NCBI RefSeq assembly: GCF_011039205.1
Contig: NZ_JAAKEL010000017.1
Location: 1 to 64,000, forward strand
Length of the DNA: 64,000 bases
Direction: 5' to 3'
Source of the DNA: Dysgonomonas sp. ZJ279
GTDB lineage: Bacteria > Bacteroidota > Bacteroidia > Bacteroidales > Dysgonomonadaceae
Shown here piece by piece: positions 51,635 to 62,230 of this stretch; position 1 is the first letter of the stretch; each line of letters begins with the position of its first letter. A program made the position numbers and the translations under genes. The notes below the pieces were generated by a model, which searched no databases, was not told the DNA's origin, and worked only from the letters and a program-made list of their open reading frames with translations.

Positions 51635-51648
51635 TTATAACTACAAAG

Positions 51649-52404
51649 ATGAAAACAATTAAATATATAGCTTTTCTGCTTTTATCTATACTGATAACTT
51701 TACCTTCATTCGCTCAGATATGGAAGAATGGTACTTTTGAACATAAAATTGTAGCCGGTTTTAATATTGGAGCTACAACTCCTTTGTCTATTCCAGCCGA
51801 GGTGCGGTCCGTTGAGGCTTGGTGGCCTCAATTCACACCACAACTCGGGTACAATGTCGTCTATAGAACAGAGAGTAAATGGGGATTGGGTAGCGGTATC
51901 TTACTCAATTATAAAGGCATGGGCATACGAGATAGAGTGAAATATATGTATACCGAGGTGATTCCTCAAGAAGGTAGCAATAGTATCTTAAAAGGTTACT
52001 TCGTTGGTAAAAATGAAACAACTGTAAAGACTGCCTACGTAACTATACCTCTATATGCAACTTATAAGGCTAGTGAAAACTGGGAAATGCGCTTGGGTGG
52101 ATACGCTTCTTATTTGTTTAGCGGACAGTTCAAAGGGCATGTATCGGATGGTTATATCCGACTTGGTGATCCTACGGGTGAAAAAGTTGAAATTACGGAG
52201 AAGGCTACGTTTGATTTTAACGATGATTTAAGATCGTTTGATTTTGGATTGACAGTTGGTGCCGAAAGAAGGATAAATGACCGTTTTGGTGTTTATGGTA
52301 ATCTCGATTGGGGATTAAGACCGATTTTTCCTTCCGATTTTAGAGCAGTAGAGTTTAATATGTACAATATCTATTTTACTTTTGGACTGACATATAAACT
52401 ATAA
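51649..52404 (+). CDS. PorT-type outer-membrane beta-barrel protein
   Basis: 251 residues. Signal peptide (cut after SFAQ). About eight amphipathic strands follow (FEHKIVAGFNIGATTPLSIP; TPQLGYNVVYRTESKWGLGS; YVTIPLYATYKASENWEMRL) and a last strand IYFTFGLTYKL with terminal aromatic/hydrophobic residue. It is like the porin-family or PorT proteins common in Bacteroidetes. Its partner upstream is the PCMD lipoprotein. Confidence 0.83.
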   Translation: MKTIKYIAFLLLSILITLPSFAQIWKNGTFEHKIVAGFNIGATTPLSIPAEVRSVEAWWPQFTPQLGYNVVYRTESKWGLGSGILLNYKGMGIRDRVKYMYTEVIPQEGSNSILKGYFVGKNETTVKTAYVTIPLYATYKASENWEMRLGGYASYLFSGQFKGHVSDGYIRLGDPTGEKVEITEKATFDFNDDLRSFDFGLTVGAERRINDRFGVYGNLDWGLRPIFPSDFRAVEFNMYNIYFTFGLTYKL

Positions 52405-52424
52405 TTTTACAGTTGATATATTAT

Positions 52425-52460
52425 ATAAAAAGAGGTTATTATTCAATAACCTCTTTTCTA
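52425..52460. terminator. bidirectional terminator
   Basis: AAAAGAGGTTATT and AATAACCTCTTTT pair around a 4-base loop. Confidence 0.88.
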
Positions 52461-52478
52461 TTTATATTATTTTAATTA

Positions 52479-53345
52479 TCAGAATTTCCATTTTTCTGAT
52501 GTCTTGGCATCCTTAGTGTTCTTGGTATTTGTCGTACCAGTTCCTACTCCTCCATTATAATATTTCAGGGCGTTGGGCAGAGCCTCTTTTATCTCTTTAA
52601 TCCGTTTAGCATCCGAAGGGTGAGTGCTGGAGAATTCACTTGTATTACTACCCGATTTTTCAGACATCCGTTCCCAGAATCCAACAGCTGCGCGAGGATC
52701 GTATCCTGCCATTGCCATGAATATAAGTCCTAATTCATCTGCTTCCAGTTCGTGCTTGCGTGAATATGGCAACAAAAGCCCATATTGAGTACCTAAGCCA
52801 AAAGCCGTTGAGGCAACTGTTTTTGTGATTTCAGATGAACCTCCCAAAACTGCATTTAAAGCTGTACTGCCGTAATTTGCAGCAGTTTGCTGGCTCATTC
52901 TTTCATTGGCATGTTTTGCTACCGCGTGCGCTACTTCGTGCCCTATAATAACTGCCAGACCTGTTTCATCCTTCGTGTAAGGAAGTATTCCTTCGTATAC
53001 GACGATCTTACCACCGGGCATACAAAATGCGTTCACTTCATTACTTTTTACCAGATTAAATTCCCATGAGAATTGTGAAACCTCTTTTTCGAGTCCATTC
53101 TTTTTGAGATATGCTTCTACGGCATTTGCAATATTCCGTCCTACTTTATTTACAAGTTCTGTATTTTTTTTATCAGTTGATATAGGAGCAGATTGGATAA
53201 ACTCGCCATATTGTTTTAGACTCGAAGTCAATACTTCCTGATCGGACACTAAAAGCATTTGCTTACGTCCGGTAACAGGAACGCTTCCGCAACTGGTAAA
53301 CAGGATTGCAGAAACTATAAAAAGAAGGGATATATATTTAAGCAT
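52479..53345 (-). CDS. M48 metalloprotease lipoprotein
   Basis: 288 residues. Lipobox LFTSC (Cys19). The zinc motif HEVAH (H136, E137, H140) lies in VIIGHEVAHAVAKH, and the third ligand Glu in RKHELEADELG (about 199-209). Ser/Gly-rich segments and a Thr/Asn/Lys-rich tail follow. It belongs to the Oma1/BepA-type M48 proteases that clear damaged envelope proteins. Fully formed. Confidence 0.93.
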   Translation of the reverse strand: MLKYISLLFIVSAILFTSCGSVPVTGRKQMLLVSDQEVLTSSLKQYGEFIQSAPISTDKKNTELVNKVGRNIANAVEAYLKKNGLEKEVSQFSWEFNLVKSNEVNAFCMPGGKIVVYEGILPYTKDETGLAVIIGHEVAHAVAKHANERMSQQTAANYGSTALNAVLGGSSEITKTVASTAFGLGTQYGLLLPYSRKHELEADELGLIFMAMAGYDPRAAVGFWERMSEKSGSNTSEFSSTHPSDAKRIKEIKEALPNALKYYNGGVGTGTTNTKNTKDAKTSEKWKF

Positions 53346-53358
53346 AATGTTGGGTGTA

Positions 53359-53772
53359 TTATTTTTTGTTTTGCTCTTTTAAAAGATCTCTTATCTCCCC
53401 CAATAATACTTCTTCTTTACTTGGTGCAGGTGCTTCGGCAGGCGCTTCTTCCACCGGTGCTTTTTTCAATGAATTCATCGCTTTAACGGCAAAGAAGATA
53501 GCTGTTGAAATAATAACAAAATCAAGAACTGTCTGGATGAAACTTCCATAATTGATAGAGACTGCAGCCACATCGGCTGTAGCATCCTGAAGTGTAAATT
53601 TAAGATCGGCAAAATCTACACCGCCCAATAGGACTCCTATAGGAGGCATAATGATATCGCTCACTAACGACGAAACTATTTTACCGAATGCTCCACCGAC
53701 TACAACACCGACAGCTAAATCGACTACGTTGCCACGCATCATGAACTCTTTCAACTCTTTTATTACAGACAT
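53359..53772 (-). CDS. mscL: large-conductance mechanosensitive channel
   Basis: 137 residues with the MscL layout: an N-terminal amphipathic helix ([20 protein letters not shown]), TM1 ([20 protein letters not shown]), a loop, TM2 ([20 protein letters not shown]), then an Ala/Pro-rich linker and an acidic helix. The pore releases solutes under osmotic downshock. Length and sequence match the family. Confidence 0.96.
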   Translation of the reverse strand: MSVIKELKEFMMRGNVVDLAVGVVVGGAFGKIVSSLVSDIIMPPIGVLLGGVDFADLKFTLQDATADVAAVSINYGSFIQTVLDFVIISTAIFFAVKAMNSLKKAPVEEAPAEAPAPSKEEVLLGEIRDLLKEQNKK

Positions 53773-53828
53773 GCTATTTGTTTTTTATAATTACTATTAA
53801 ATTATTATTCTATCTATTTAAACACCAA

Positions 53829-54629
53829 TTAAAGGTTTTTGTTTAATATCATTTTTATGGTTTTTATACTGTTAGTATCTGCTATTTGTATCTGTTCGAT
53901 GCATAAGCTATCAGGTAGTAACAATTTGTATGGAATATCAGGGTCTATGTCTTGTTTATAGTTAAATAAATAGCCATTTAGTTTGATGGTGTCATTATCG
54001 GTGGTATAGTCGAGAGCAAATAAGTTGTCATTTTCTTTGATAAACAGGCTTATGGGCGATTTTTTCTTCAATTTATATATTGTATTATCGTCTTCATAAT
54101 TGGTGAAGAATGTGTTTTGAGGGTCTATATCAATAAAATCGGTTACGAGTTTGTAGTTTTTGCTTAGTGCGAGAATACCTTTATGATAAGTACAGACTAA
54201 AAACTGATTGTCGGAAGTACTATACAATAATAGTATTGAATCTTTATATCTTATTTCTTTTGGAGGGTGTGCAGAGATTATTTTTGTTTCCAAAATATTT
54301 TTTATATCTATTTCCTGCTCCTTACTTAGTTTCATCAATAATATTTTGTCGGTTTTGTCTCCATATATTATGATGGGATAAGATATATATTCTTTCAGTG
54401 GTTCTATTATCGCTTTTAAGCCTGCATTGTATTGATACAGCTTATCGAAACTATGATTTCTACTAATATGGATCACCTTTTGTGCTTGTGGTGAGATACA
54501 TGTGTAAATATCTGTATCGAAAAACTGCTTGTTTTGATTCAGTCGTTGATACATATGCCATCCACAAACAATGACGATAAGCATTAGAATCAATAAAATA
54601 ACTATCTTTATATTTCGTTTATTCAGCAT
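53829..54629 (-). CDS. single-pass membrane protein of unknown function
   Basis: 266 residues: a basic N-terminus, one membrane helix (IKIVILLILMLIVIVCGWHM, about 8-27), then about 235 periplasmic residues without recognised motifs (QKVIHISRNHSFDKLYQYNA; PPKEIRYKDSILLLYSTSDN). Beta/alpha mix with many Tyr, Asn and Asp. It lies divergent from the gliding-type ABC gene. Family not recognised. Confidence 0.65.
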   Translation of the reverse strand: MLNKRNIKIVILLILMLIVIVCGWHMYQRLNQNKQFFDTDIYTCISPQAQKVIHISRNHSFDKLYQYNAGLKAIIEPLKEYISYPIIIYGDKTDKILLMKLSKEQEIDIKNILETKIISAHPPKEIRYKDSILLLYSTSDNQFLVCTYHKGILALSKNYKLVTDFIDIDPQNTFFTNYEDDNTIYKLKKKSPISLFIKENDNLFALDYTTDNDTIKLNGYLFNYKQDIDPDIPYKLLLPDSLCIEQIQIADTNSIKTIKMILNKNL

Positions 54630-54660
54630 GAAATAATCTAATCAATTGTTACAAAGATAT

Positions 54661-57054
54661 ATGAAAGCTTTAGTAATCAAAGAACTCAAATCTGTTTTTT
54701 GTTCTTCCGCAGGCGCTTTTTTCTCTTTCGCATTTCTGCTTGTGATGGGCATTATGCTGTGGGCTTTCGGGGGAAGTTACAACTTTATCGACAGCGGTTA
54801 TGCAAATATGGGACGTTTCTTTGATTTATCTCCTATTCTACTCTGTATTTTGATTCCGGCACTGACAATGCGGCAATTTTCGGAGGAGAAACGAAATGGT
54901 ACTTTAGATATTCTTCTGTCCAGACCTGTTAGCATACTAAGTATATATTTAAGTAAATTTCTGGCTTCTTATCTGTTTATTCTGATAACCCTACTTCCTA
55001 CAGCTATATATGTATATTCGTTATATCAACTCGCTAACCCTGTCGGAAATATAGATATTGAAAGTATTGTTGCTTCATATATTTCATTGCTTTTACTAAT
55101 TAAGATATTTATAAGTATAGGTTTGTTCGCATCTTCTATCAGTCGAAATCAGATTGTAGCGTTGGTTTTGGCTGTGTTTCTTAGTCTCTTTTCTTTTTAC
55201 GGATTTGAATTATTAGCCGGTATGTTCCTTTCGGGCAAAATACAGGCAATAATATCTTCTGTTGGTCTGGTGCATCATTACCAATTGATGCAACGGGGGG
55301 TAATACAACTTAAAGACCTATTGGTGGTCTTCAATTATGTATTTATATTCTCTATTTTTACATTGGTAGTTTTGCGTAGAAGCAAAGGGCGAATAGTGAA
55401 GGTCTTAATTATTTTAGCTGCTGTTCTCAATGTCGTATTTCTATCTGTTCCTAATCTGCGACTTGATTTTACAGCGGACAAAAGATATACTTTAAATGAT
55501 TATTCTAAAAATTTACTGGCAAAGGTTGGAGAACAAGAGTCTGTAAAAGTGAATGTGTATTTAGCCGGAGATTTAAATGCCGGATTTCAGCATTTGCAAG
55601 ATGCCGTAAGCGAGTTATTGACTGATTTTAACAGATATGCCGATAATAAGATCGAAGTAGCTTATAAGAATCCCTATCAATTATATCCTTCTATTCAGGA
55701 TATGTATAAAGCAATGACCGAAAACGATATGCCGGGTATTGTTCTCAATGAGGTAGATAGAGAGGGTAAATCCAGTCAGAAGGTTATATATCCTTATGCG
55801 GAGCTTACAACATCGAAGGGCTCACTTATAGTGCCTTTACTTAAGAATATTGCAGGCTATACGGCTGATGAAAATCTGAATGCTTCGATAGAAAGCCTCG
55901 AATTTGAGTTTATTGATGCTATACGCTTACTTAATCAGGAAAATCCTAAAAATATCGCTTTTATAGAAGGGCATGGAGAGTTACCCAGAGCTTATGTCTA
56001 CGATGCCGAAGAAGCTCTATCTAAATATTATTTTGTGAATAGGGGAGAGATAGGGAAAGAAATTGGGATTCTTAATGAACTCGATGCTATAATTATAGCC
56101 GGTCCGATTGAAAAATATACAGAAGAAGAGAAATATATTATCGATCAGTATATAATGTCGGGAGGCAAAGTTTTGTGGCTGGTCGATGGTGTTTACTATT
56201 CTCAAAGCGATTTGGCTAGAGACGGTTTTTCGCCAAGCATGAAAAATGATGTTAGCCTCGATGATTTACTGTTTTCGTATGGTGTAAGGATTAATTCCGA
56301 TTTGGTGCAGGATAAACAGTCTGCTTCTATTTATTTGATGACTGGCGATGATACCCAGAGCGCAACTTTATTACCTTTCTATTATATGCCATTACTGATC
56401 CCTTCGCCCGATGATCCGATAACAAAGAATATAAGGGATGTAAAGACAGCTTTTGCGAGTTCGGTGGATATTGTAAACAACTTGCCACAAATTCAAAAAA
56501 CTATATTGTTGACTAGTTCAGCAAATACTCATTTGGTAAAAGTACCCGAAATGATAGACTTTGATGTTGAGAAAATACAGAATCAGTCCGCTTATTTCGA
56601 TCAACAGTATATTCCGGTGGCTGTAAGTCTGGAAGGGGAATTTAATTCGGCTTTTACAAACAGAATGATACCCGATAGTGTTGTTGGCCAGCATAAGGCA
56701 ATAAATACGAGCAAAAAAACTAAAATGATAGTTGCTGCTTCATCCGAGATTATCCGTAACGAAATAGAAGGGCAAGGCGAAGATTCACATGTATTACCTA
56801 TGGGATATGATCGTGTTTCGCAAAGGCAATATGGTAACCGTGATTTTATAGTGAACGCAGTAAATTGGCTTACAGATGATGACGGATGGATGCAATTGAG
56901 AAGTAAGCATCAACATATGCGTATTCTGAATAAAAAAGAGTCTTTTGAAAATCGTGATAAGTATGCAGTGCTGAATATCGCTTTCCCTGTCTTATTTATG
57001 GGATTGATAATGGGTGGAATATTTATGTACAGAAAAAGGAAGTATGAGAAATAA
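54661..57054 (+). CDS. GldF-GldG fusion, ABC-2 permease with periplasmic domain
   Basis: 797 residues from the Met at 54661 (a Met 5 codons upstream has no advantage). The N-terminal half, about 1-250, is an ABC-2 permease with six helices (FAFLLVMGIMLWAFGG to VFNYVFIFSIFTLVVLRRSK) beginning like GldF. Two more regions follow: a seventh helix and a GldG-type periplasmic domain (about 270-770) with DFTADKRYTLNDYSKNLLAK and AFIEGHGELPRAYVYDAEEA, then a C-terminal helix. In gliding bacteria GldA, F and G form an ABC transporter; in Bacteroidales the genes persist without gliding. No ATPase gene is next to it. Confidence 0.88.
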   Translation: MKALVIKELKSVFCSSAGAFFSFAFLLVMGIMLWAFGGSYNFIDSGYANMGRFFDLSPILLCILIPALTMRQFSEEKRNGTLDILLSRPVSILSIYLSKFLASYLFILITLLPTAIYVYSLYQLANPVGNIDIESIVASYISLLLLIKIFISIGLFASSISRNQIVALVLAVFLSLFSFYGFELLAGMFLSGKIQAIISSVGLVHHYQLMQRGVIQLKDLLVVFNYVFIFSIFTLVVLRRSKGRIVKVLIILAAVLNVVFLSVPNLRLDFTADKRYTLNDYSKNLLAKVGEQESVKVNVYLAGDLNAGFQHLQDAVSELLTDFNRYADNKIEVAYKNPYQLYPSIQDMYKAMTENDMPGIVLNEVDREGKSSQKVIYPYAELTTSKGSLIVPLLKNIAGYTADENLNASIESLEFEFIDAIRLLNQENPKNIAFIEGHGELPRAYVYDAEEALSKYYFVNRGEIGKEIGILNELDAIIIAGPIEKYTEEEKYIIDQYIMSGGKVLWLVDGVYYSQSDLARDGFSPSMKNDVSLDDLLFSYGVRINSDLVQDKQSASIYLMTGDDTQSATLLPFYYMPLLIPSPDDPITKNIRDVKTAFASSVDIVNNLPQIQKTILLTSSANTHLVKVPEMIDFDVEKIQNQSAYFDQQYIPVAVSLEGEFNSAFTNRMIPDSVVGQHKAINTSKKTKMIVAASSEIIRNEIEGQGEDSHVLPMGYDRVSQRQYGNRDFIVNAVNWLTDDDGWMQLRSKHQHMRILNKKESFENRDKYAVLNIAFPVLFMGLIMGGIFMYRKRKYEK

Positions 57055-57098
57055 ACATCTTTTAGATTTTTAATTTATTGTTGCTGTCAAATCTTGAT

Positions 57099-57106
57099 TA
57101 TTTTTG
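57099..57106 (+). promoter_or_regulatory. -7 box of ligA
   Basis: TATTTTTG, 25 bases before the start codon. Confidence 0.55.
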
Positions 57107-57131
57107 CACACACCTACATATAATTTAATAA

Positions 57132-59129
57132 ATGGATTCTATAAAACAAAAAATAGATGCACTTCGTGAGGAGTTGAACAAGCATAACTATAACTATTAT
57201 GTATTGTCTACACCTACTATTTCAGATTTTGATTTCGATAAGAAATTAAAAGAGTTATCCGATCTGGAAACACAATATCCTGAATTTTTCGATGCTAATT
57301 CGCCTACACAGCGTGTGGGCAGCGATATCAACAAGACATTCAAACAGGTAGCCCATAAATATCCGATGCTCTCGCTAGGTAATACATATACCGAAGAAGA
57401 GGTGACGGATTTTTATAACCGTGTAAAGAAAGGTTTGAATGACGATTTTGAAATTGTTTGTGAACTGAAATATGACGGTACATCCATTTCATTGACTTAT
57501 GTTGACGGACAACTTACGCAGGCTGTAACGCGTGGTGATGGTGTACAGGGTGATGATGTGACGGCCAACGTGCGCACAATCCGCAGTATTCCTCTGCATC
57601 TGAATGGAAGTGATTACCCTAAAGAATTTGAGATAAGGGGAGAGATATTATTGCCTTGGTCGGTATTCGAAGAACTGAATAAGGAGCGGGCAGAACAAGA
57701 AGAACAATTATTTGCCAATCCTCGTAATGCAGGATCAGGAACACTTAAGCAGCAAGACCCTAAGATAGTAGCATCGCGTAAACTCGATTCTTATTTCTAT
57801 TATATATTAGGAGAGGATTTGCCGACAGATGGTCATTACGAGAACTTGATGAAGGCTAAAGAGTGGGGCTTTAAAACGTCTGATGCGATGAGAAAGTGCA
57901 AAACTCTGGATGAGATATTTGCTTTCATTCATCATTGGGACATTGAACGTAAAGATCTGCCGGTAGCTACAGACGGTATAGTTCTGAAAGTAAATTCGCT
58001 TACCCAGCAACGTAATCTGGGGTACACATCTAAATTTCCTCGTTGGGCTATTGCCTTTAAATTTCAGGCAGAAAAAGCATGGACACGATTGCTGTCAGTA
58101 TCTTATCAAGTGGGTAGGACAGGGGCTGTTACTCCTGTGGCTAATCTGGAAGCGGTTAAGCTATCGGGCACTACGGTTAAACGTGCATCACTGTATAATG
58201 AAGACAATATAAAAGCCCTCGATCTGCATATCAATGATTTGGTATCGGTAGAAAAAGGGGGCGAAATAATTCCTAAGATTACAGAAGTAGACACTTCGCA
58301 ACGGAATATATTTGATGAGAAAGTTGAATTTATAAAAGACTGTCCCGAATGTGGAACGCCTCTTATAAAAGATGAAGGAGAGGCTATATTCTATTGTCCT
58401 AACGATACTTTATGTCCTCCGCAAATCAAAGGGCGTATAGAGCATTTCTTTACTCGTAAAGCTATGAATATCGGCGGTGGTTCGGAAACTGTCGAGCATC
58501 TTTATAATGCCGGATTTATTCATGATATTGCAGACGTTTATACCTTAAAATGGCAAGATGTTGCACGTTTGGAACGTTGGGCTGAAAAAAGTGCAAAGAA
58601 TCTTATAAGCAGTATCGAAAATTCGGTTGCTGTACCCTACGAAAGGGTTTTGTTTGCTTTGGGCATCCGATATGTAGGTGAAACAGTAGCAAAAAAGCTG
58701 GCTATGGCATTTACTAATATTGATGCACTAATGGCGGCGACAACAGAAGATTTGGTTCAGGTGGATGAGATTGGCGAACGTATTGCTCAAAGTGTAGAAG
58801 CTTATTTTCAAAAGGAGAAAAACAGAGAGGTTATTGCTAAGTTGAGAGAATATGGTTTGCAGTTTGAATTAAGCGATGATATTATATCACAAAAAACAGA
58901 TAAGCTTGCCGGTCTGTCAATTGTAATCAGCGGTACGTTTGAAAAACATTCACGGGACGAATACAAAGCGATGATAGAGCAGAATGGAGGTAAGAATAGT
59001 GGCTCTATTTCGGCGAAAACGAGCTACATTCTAGCTGGTGATAATATGGGTCCTGCCAAACTGGAAAAAGCAGAAAAGCTTGGTGTACCCATTATCGATG
59101 AGGCTAAATTCTTGGAAATGATTGAATAG
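57132..59129 (+). CDS. ligA: NAD-dependent DNA ligase
   Basis: 665 residues, the usual length. The Ia domain is at 1-70. The adenylation motif KYDG (Lys113) begins the nucleotidyltransferase domain. The OB fold, a zinc finger (CPECGTPL with CPNDTLCPP), helix-hairpin-helix repeats (about 470-580) and a C-terminal BRCT domain ([20 protein letters not shown]) follow. It seals nicks in replication and repair. Complete. Confidence 0.97.
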   Translation: MDSIKQKIDALREELNKHNYNYYVLSTPTISDFDFDKKLKELSDLETQYPEFFDANSPTQRVGSDINKTFKQVAHKYPMLSLGNTYTEEEVTDFYNRVKKGLNDDFEIVCELKYDGTSISLTYVDGQLTQAVTRGDGVQGDDVTANVRTIRSIPLHLNGSDYPKEFEIRGEILLPWSVFEELNKERAEQEEQLFANPRNAGSGTLKQQDPKIVASRKLDSYFYYILGEDLPTDGHYENLMKAKEWGFKTSDAMRKCKTLDEIFAFIHHWDIERKDLPVATDGIVLKVNSLTQQRNLGYTSKFPRWAIAFKFQAEKAWTRLLSVSYQVGRTGAVTPVANLEAVKLSGTTVKRASLYNEDNIKALDLHINDLVSVEKGGEIIPKITEVDTSQRNIFDEKVEFIKDCPECGTPLIKDEGEAIFYCPNDTLCPPQIKGRIEHFFTRKAMNIGGGSETVEHLYNAGFIHDIADVYTLKWQDVARLERWAEKSAKNLISSIENSVAVPYERVLFALGIRYVGETVAKKLAMAFTNIDALMAATTEDLVQVDEIGERIAQSVEAYFQKEKNREVIAKLREYGLQFELSDDIISQKTDKLAGLSIVISGTFEKHSRDEYKAMIEQNGGKNSGSISAKTSYILAGDNMGPAKLEKAEKLGVPIIDEAKFLEMIE

Positions 59130-59257
59130 TATGATTAATTGAGAATAAATAATAAGGTTTCGAGCCTTTTACTTTACTTATTTAACCTTAAATAGAAAAC
59201 AAAATGATTCTGTTTTAGTTATAATTAGATATCTATAAACATCTTAAGAAAAAATAT

Positions 59258-59761
59258 ATGCTTGATTTCTATATAAAAAAGAAGGTAAATTCGGTCTTGA
59301 AAAACCATACTCGTAAACATGTTTTCCGTTCTCCCGAAAATATGGTTACGATACTTATTCTTTTCAATTCTAAAGACTGGAAAGAAGTAAGTGAAATAGC
59401 TCAGGATATGAGGGATAATGGAAAGGAAGTCTTGTTATGGACTATACAACCAAAGAATGCGCCTGCTTTGGATATGCCTAATGTACGAATAATAACCTCA
59501 AAGGAATTATCTAAAACGCAAGTACTTTCATCCTCTGCTATTAACGAATTTGAATCTTTGGAATATGATACTCTTCTTGATCTGACGACTAAAGATGAGA
59601 ATGCATTGCTTTACTTATTGGGAATCAATACCTCCGAATTTTGTGTAGGTATTAAAGAGTTGGATTATAAAGTATTTGATTTCATAATATTGAAAGAGGA
59701 TGATAAAAACTTGGTTGAAACTTACACTCAAATAAAATTTTACCTTAACAATATACGTTGA
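59258..59761 (+). CDS. DUF6913 family protein
   Basis: 167 residues, no signal peptide. The layout resembles the small Bacteroidetes family next to dapA, with YDTLLDLTTKDENALLYLLG, probably an alpha/beta fold (VTILILFNSKDWKEVSEIAQ). Its position directly before dapA, in the same direction, is common in Bacteroidales and suggests co-regulation. Function unknown. Confidence 0.72.
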   Translation: MLDFYIKKKVNSVLKNHTRKHVFRSPENMVTILILFNSKDWKEVSEIAQDMRDNGKEVLLWTIQPKNAPALDMPNVRIITSKELSKTQVLSSSAINEFESLEYDTLLDLTTKDENALLYLLGINTSEFCVGIKELDYKVFDFIILKEDDKNLVETYTQIKFYLNNIR

Positions 59762-59844
59762 GGTGCAAATAAATTCTTAATTTTGCACAAACCGAAATCA
59801 GTTATCTATTCGTAAGATAGAGAGATTAGCTTGAACGACTTTTT

Positions 59845-60738
59845 ATGCCAAGAATGAATTTGAAAGGAATGGGGGTTGCTTTGATAACTCCTTTTAAAGA
59901 AGACGAAAGTGTCGATTATGATGCTCTCTCTCGTCTTGTCGATTATCAATTGCAAAATGGAACCGACTACCTTGTGGTATTGGGGACAACAGCCGAAACG
60001 CCTACATTGACAGAAGATGAGAAGAAGCAGATAGTAGAATTGATAATTAGTCGTGTAAATGGTCAGATTCCAATCATTTTAGGAGAGGGTGGTAATAATA
60101 CCCGTTCGATTGTCGAAAGACTGAAAACGTGTGATTATACAGGTATCGATGGTATACTATCGGTTGTTCCATATTACAATAAACCGTCGCAGGAAGGAAT
60201 TTATCATCATTATAAAGCTATTTCGGATGCATCTCCACTCCCTATTATTCTATATAATGTTCCGGGGCGTACAGGAGTAAATATGAGTGCAGAAACGACG
60301 CTTCGTCTTGCATGCGAATGCGATAATGTAATTGCAGTAAAAGAAGCATCGGGCAATATGACCCAGATGGACGAAATAATTAAACGCAAGCCCGAGAACT
60401 TTGATGTCATTTCGGGAGACGATGGTATTACTTTTCCACTGATCACACTGGGTGCTGTAGGCGTTATCTCGGTTATAGGGAACGCTTTTCCAAAAGAGTT
60501 TAGTCGAATGACACGTTTAGCTCTTGAAGGAGACTATCAAAGTTCGTTGACAATACATCATAGTTTTAGCGAATTATTTAATCTCTTGTTTGTGGATGGA
60601 AATCCGGCAGGAGTAAAAAGTATGCTGAATATGATGGGATATATCGAAAATAAGCTTCGTCTACCTCTTGTACCTACACGTATTACTACATACGAACAAA
60701 TAAGAAATGTACTTATCGATTTGAATATCAAGTGCTGA
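59845..60738 (+). CDS. dapA: 4-hydroxy-tetrahydrodipicolinate synthase
   Basis: 297 residues. Schiff-base Lys166 in VIAVKEASGN, catalytic Tyr137 in IILYNVPGRTG, and the GTTAETPTL motif at 47-55. It condenses aspartate semialdehyde and pyruvate on the lysine/diaminopimelate pathway for peptidoglycan. Full length. Confidence 0.97.
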   Translation: MPRMNLKGMGVALITPFKEDESVDYDALSRLVDYQLQNGTDYLVVLGTTAETPTLTEDEKKQIVELIISRVNGQIPIILGEGGNNTRSIVERLKTCDYTGIDGILSVVPYYNKPSQEGIYHHYKAISDASPLPIILYNVPGRTGVNMSAETTLRLACECDNVIAVKEASGNMTQMDEIIKRKPENFDVISGDDGITFPLITLGAVGVISVIGNAFPKEFSRMTRLALEGDYQSSLTIHHSFSELFNLLFVDGNPAGVKSMLNMMGYIENKLRLPLVPTRITTYEQIRNVLIDLNIKC

Positions 60739-60780
60739 TGCCATTTCTGGCAATAAAAGGTGAAAAATAATGGTAATTAA

Positions 60781-60812
60781 TTTGCATAATTACCAAAACT
60801 GTTTTACCTTTG
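60781..60812 (+). promoter_or_regulatory. promoter of tRNA-Arg
   Basis: TTTG (60781-60784), 20 bases, TACCTTTG (60805-60812). Confidence 0.8.
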
Positions 60813-60829
60813 CAACGCAATTAAGCAAT

Positions 60830-60903
60830 GGCTGCGTAGCTCAACTGAATAGAGTATCTGACTACGGATCAGAAGGTTCTAGGTTTGAATCCTAGCGCGG
60901 TCA
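60830..60903 (+). tRNA. tRNA-Arg (ACG)
   Basis: A full cloverleaf. Acceptor GGCTGCG pairs with CGCGGTC, anticodon arm CTGA CTACGGA TCAG carries ACG, T-arm CTAG GTTTGAATC CTAG. It precedes the integrase gene and is probably the attachment gene of the island. Confidence 0.93.
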
Positions 60904-60907
60904 CTTT

Positions 60908-60945
60908 TAAAAGCACTTATAATGAAAGTTATAGGTGCTTTTTTG
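60908..60945 (+). terminator. terminator of tRNA-Arg
   Basis: AAAAGCACTTATA and TATAGGTGCTTTT pair and a T-run follows. Confidence 0.78.
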
Positions 60946-60974
60946 TTGTGGTTATAGGTGGTTTTAGTACGTTC

Positions 60975-62201
60975 ATGTCAACCAAGATGTCAACCGAAAA
61001 TGCAATGAATGCAACAGTTAACATCGTGTGTTATAAGTGGAAAGAATTAGCAAATGGAGAACATCCATTGATGATTTGTATTTGTAAAGATGGGAAACGT
61101 AAATACAAAAGTTTAGGAGTGTCAATTCATCCACAATTTTGGGATTTTAAAAAGAATAAACCAAAACGGAATTGTCCTAATAAAGACCAAATAGAAACTC
61201 TAATTACTGAAAAAATAAAAGAGTATTCCAAACAAATTATTGAGTTTAAAGCTGAAAGTAAAGACTTCACTGTTGCAACTCTTGTAGAGAAAGTAAATGT
61301 TTCAATTCATAGGCTAACAGTTAAGCAGCTATTAGATAACGAATTTGAACGTTTAAGAAAAGAGGGGAGATTGAAATACGCTTCCACTTATAAGGAGCTA
61401 AAAACTTCCCTGTTAGATTTCAATAAACATCTTGATATTTACTTCTCTGAAATTGATGTTAATTGGTTAAAAAACTATGAAGTATGGTTGAGAGGCAAAG
61501 GACTAGGAGATAATTCAATTGGTGTTCGCTTTAGAACTTTAAGAGCCTTGTATAATAAAGCTGTTAGTGAGAATATTGTCAAAGCTGAATACTATCCTTT
61601 CAGAATTTACAAAGTATCTAAACTTCATAAAGAGACAATCAAACGATCAATTACTAAATCCGATGTAGAACTGATTATAAACTATAATACAGGGCATGAA
61701 TATACTCAGTTGGCTATTGACCTGTTTTATTTCTCCTATTTGTCTGGTGGTATTAATTTCGTTGATATAGCATATCTTACCAGAGACAATATTATAGACA
61801 ATAGATTGATATATACTCGTAAGAAAACAAAGAAGTTGATTAAATTACCTATTCAAGACAAAGCTTTGTCTATTATAGAGAAATATAAGTCTAGCAATTC
61901 ATATTTCTTTCCAATACTATCAGCATTTCATAAAACAGATGTTCAAAAGGCTAATAGGGTTAATAAGGTCTTAGCAATAATCAACAGAAATTTAAAAATG
62001 ATTGGAGAGGAACTAAATCTACCAATTGATCTTACTACCTATGTAGCACGTCATACCTATGCAACCGTTTTAAAACGTTCTGGGGTTAATACTTCTATCA
62101 TAAGTGAATCATTAGGTCATAGTTCTGAAAAGGTTACTCAAATCTATTTAGATAGCTTTGAAAATAGCCAGATTGATGAGGCAATGAAGAATTTATTGTA
62201 G
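60975..62201 (+). CDS. tyrosine recombinase (site-specific integrase)
   Basis: 409 residues. I start at 60975, since the longer frame from 60885 runs inside the tRNA-Arg. An Arm-type N-terminal domain (KRKYKSLGVSIHPQFWDF) and a SAM-like core-binding domain (about 120-225) lead to the catalytic domain with the conserved Arg near FSYLSGG, VARHTYA (His-xx-Arg variant, about 360) and the nucleophile Tyr in KVTQIYLDSF (about 396). It is of the Bacteroidetes conjugative-element and island type. It should catalyse integration and excision at the adjacent tRNA-Arg. Confidence 0.92.
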   Translation: MSTKMSTENAMNATVNIVCYKWKELANGEHPLMICICKDGKRKYKSLGVSIHPQFWDFKKNKPKRNCPNKDQIETLITEKIKEYSKQIIEFKAESKDFTVATLVEKVNVSIHRLTVKQLLDNEFERLRKEGRLKYASTYKELKTSLLDFNKHLDIYFSEIDVNWLKNYEVWLRGKGLGDNSIGVRFRTLRALYNKAVSENIVKAEYYPFRIYKVSKLHKETIKRSITKSDVELIINYNTGHEYTQLAIDLFYFSYLSGGINFVDIAYLTRDNIIDNRLIYTRKKTKKLIKLPIQDKALSIIEKYKSSNSYFFPILSAFHKTDVQKANRVNKVLAIINRNLKMIGEELNLPIDLTTYVARHTYATVLKRSGVNTSIISESLGHSSEKVTQIYLDSFENSQIDEAMKNLL

Positions 62202-62230
62202 TTATTAATCATTTTGATTACTTAGATGCG

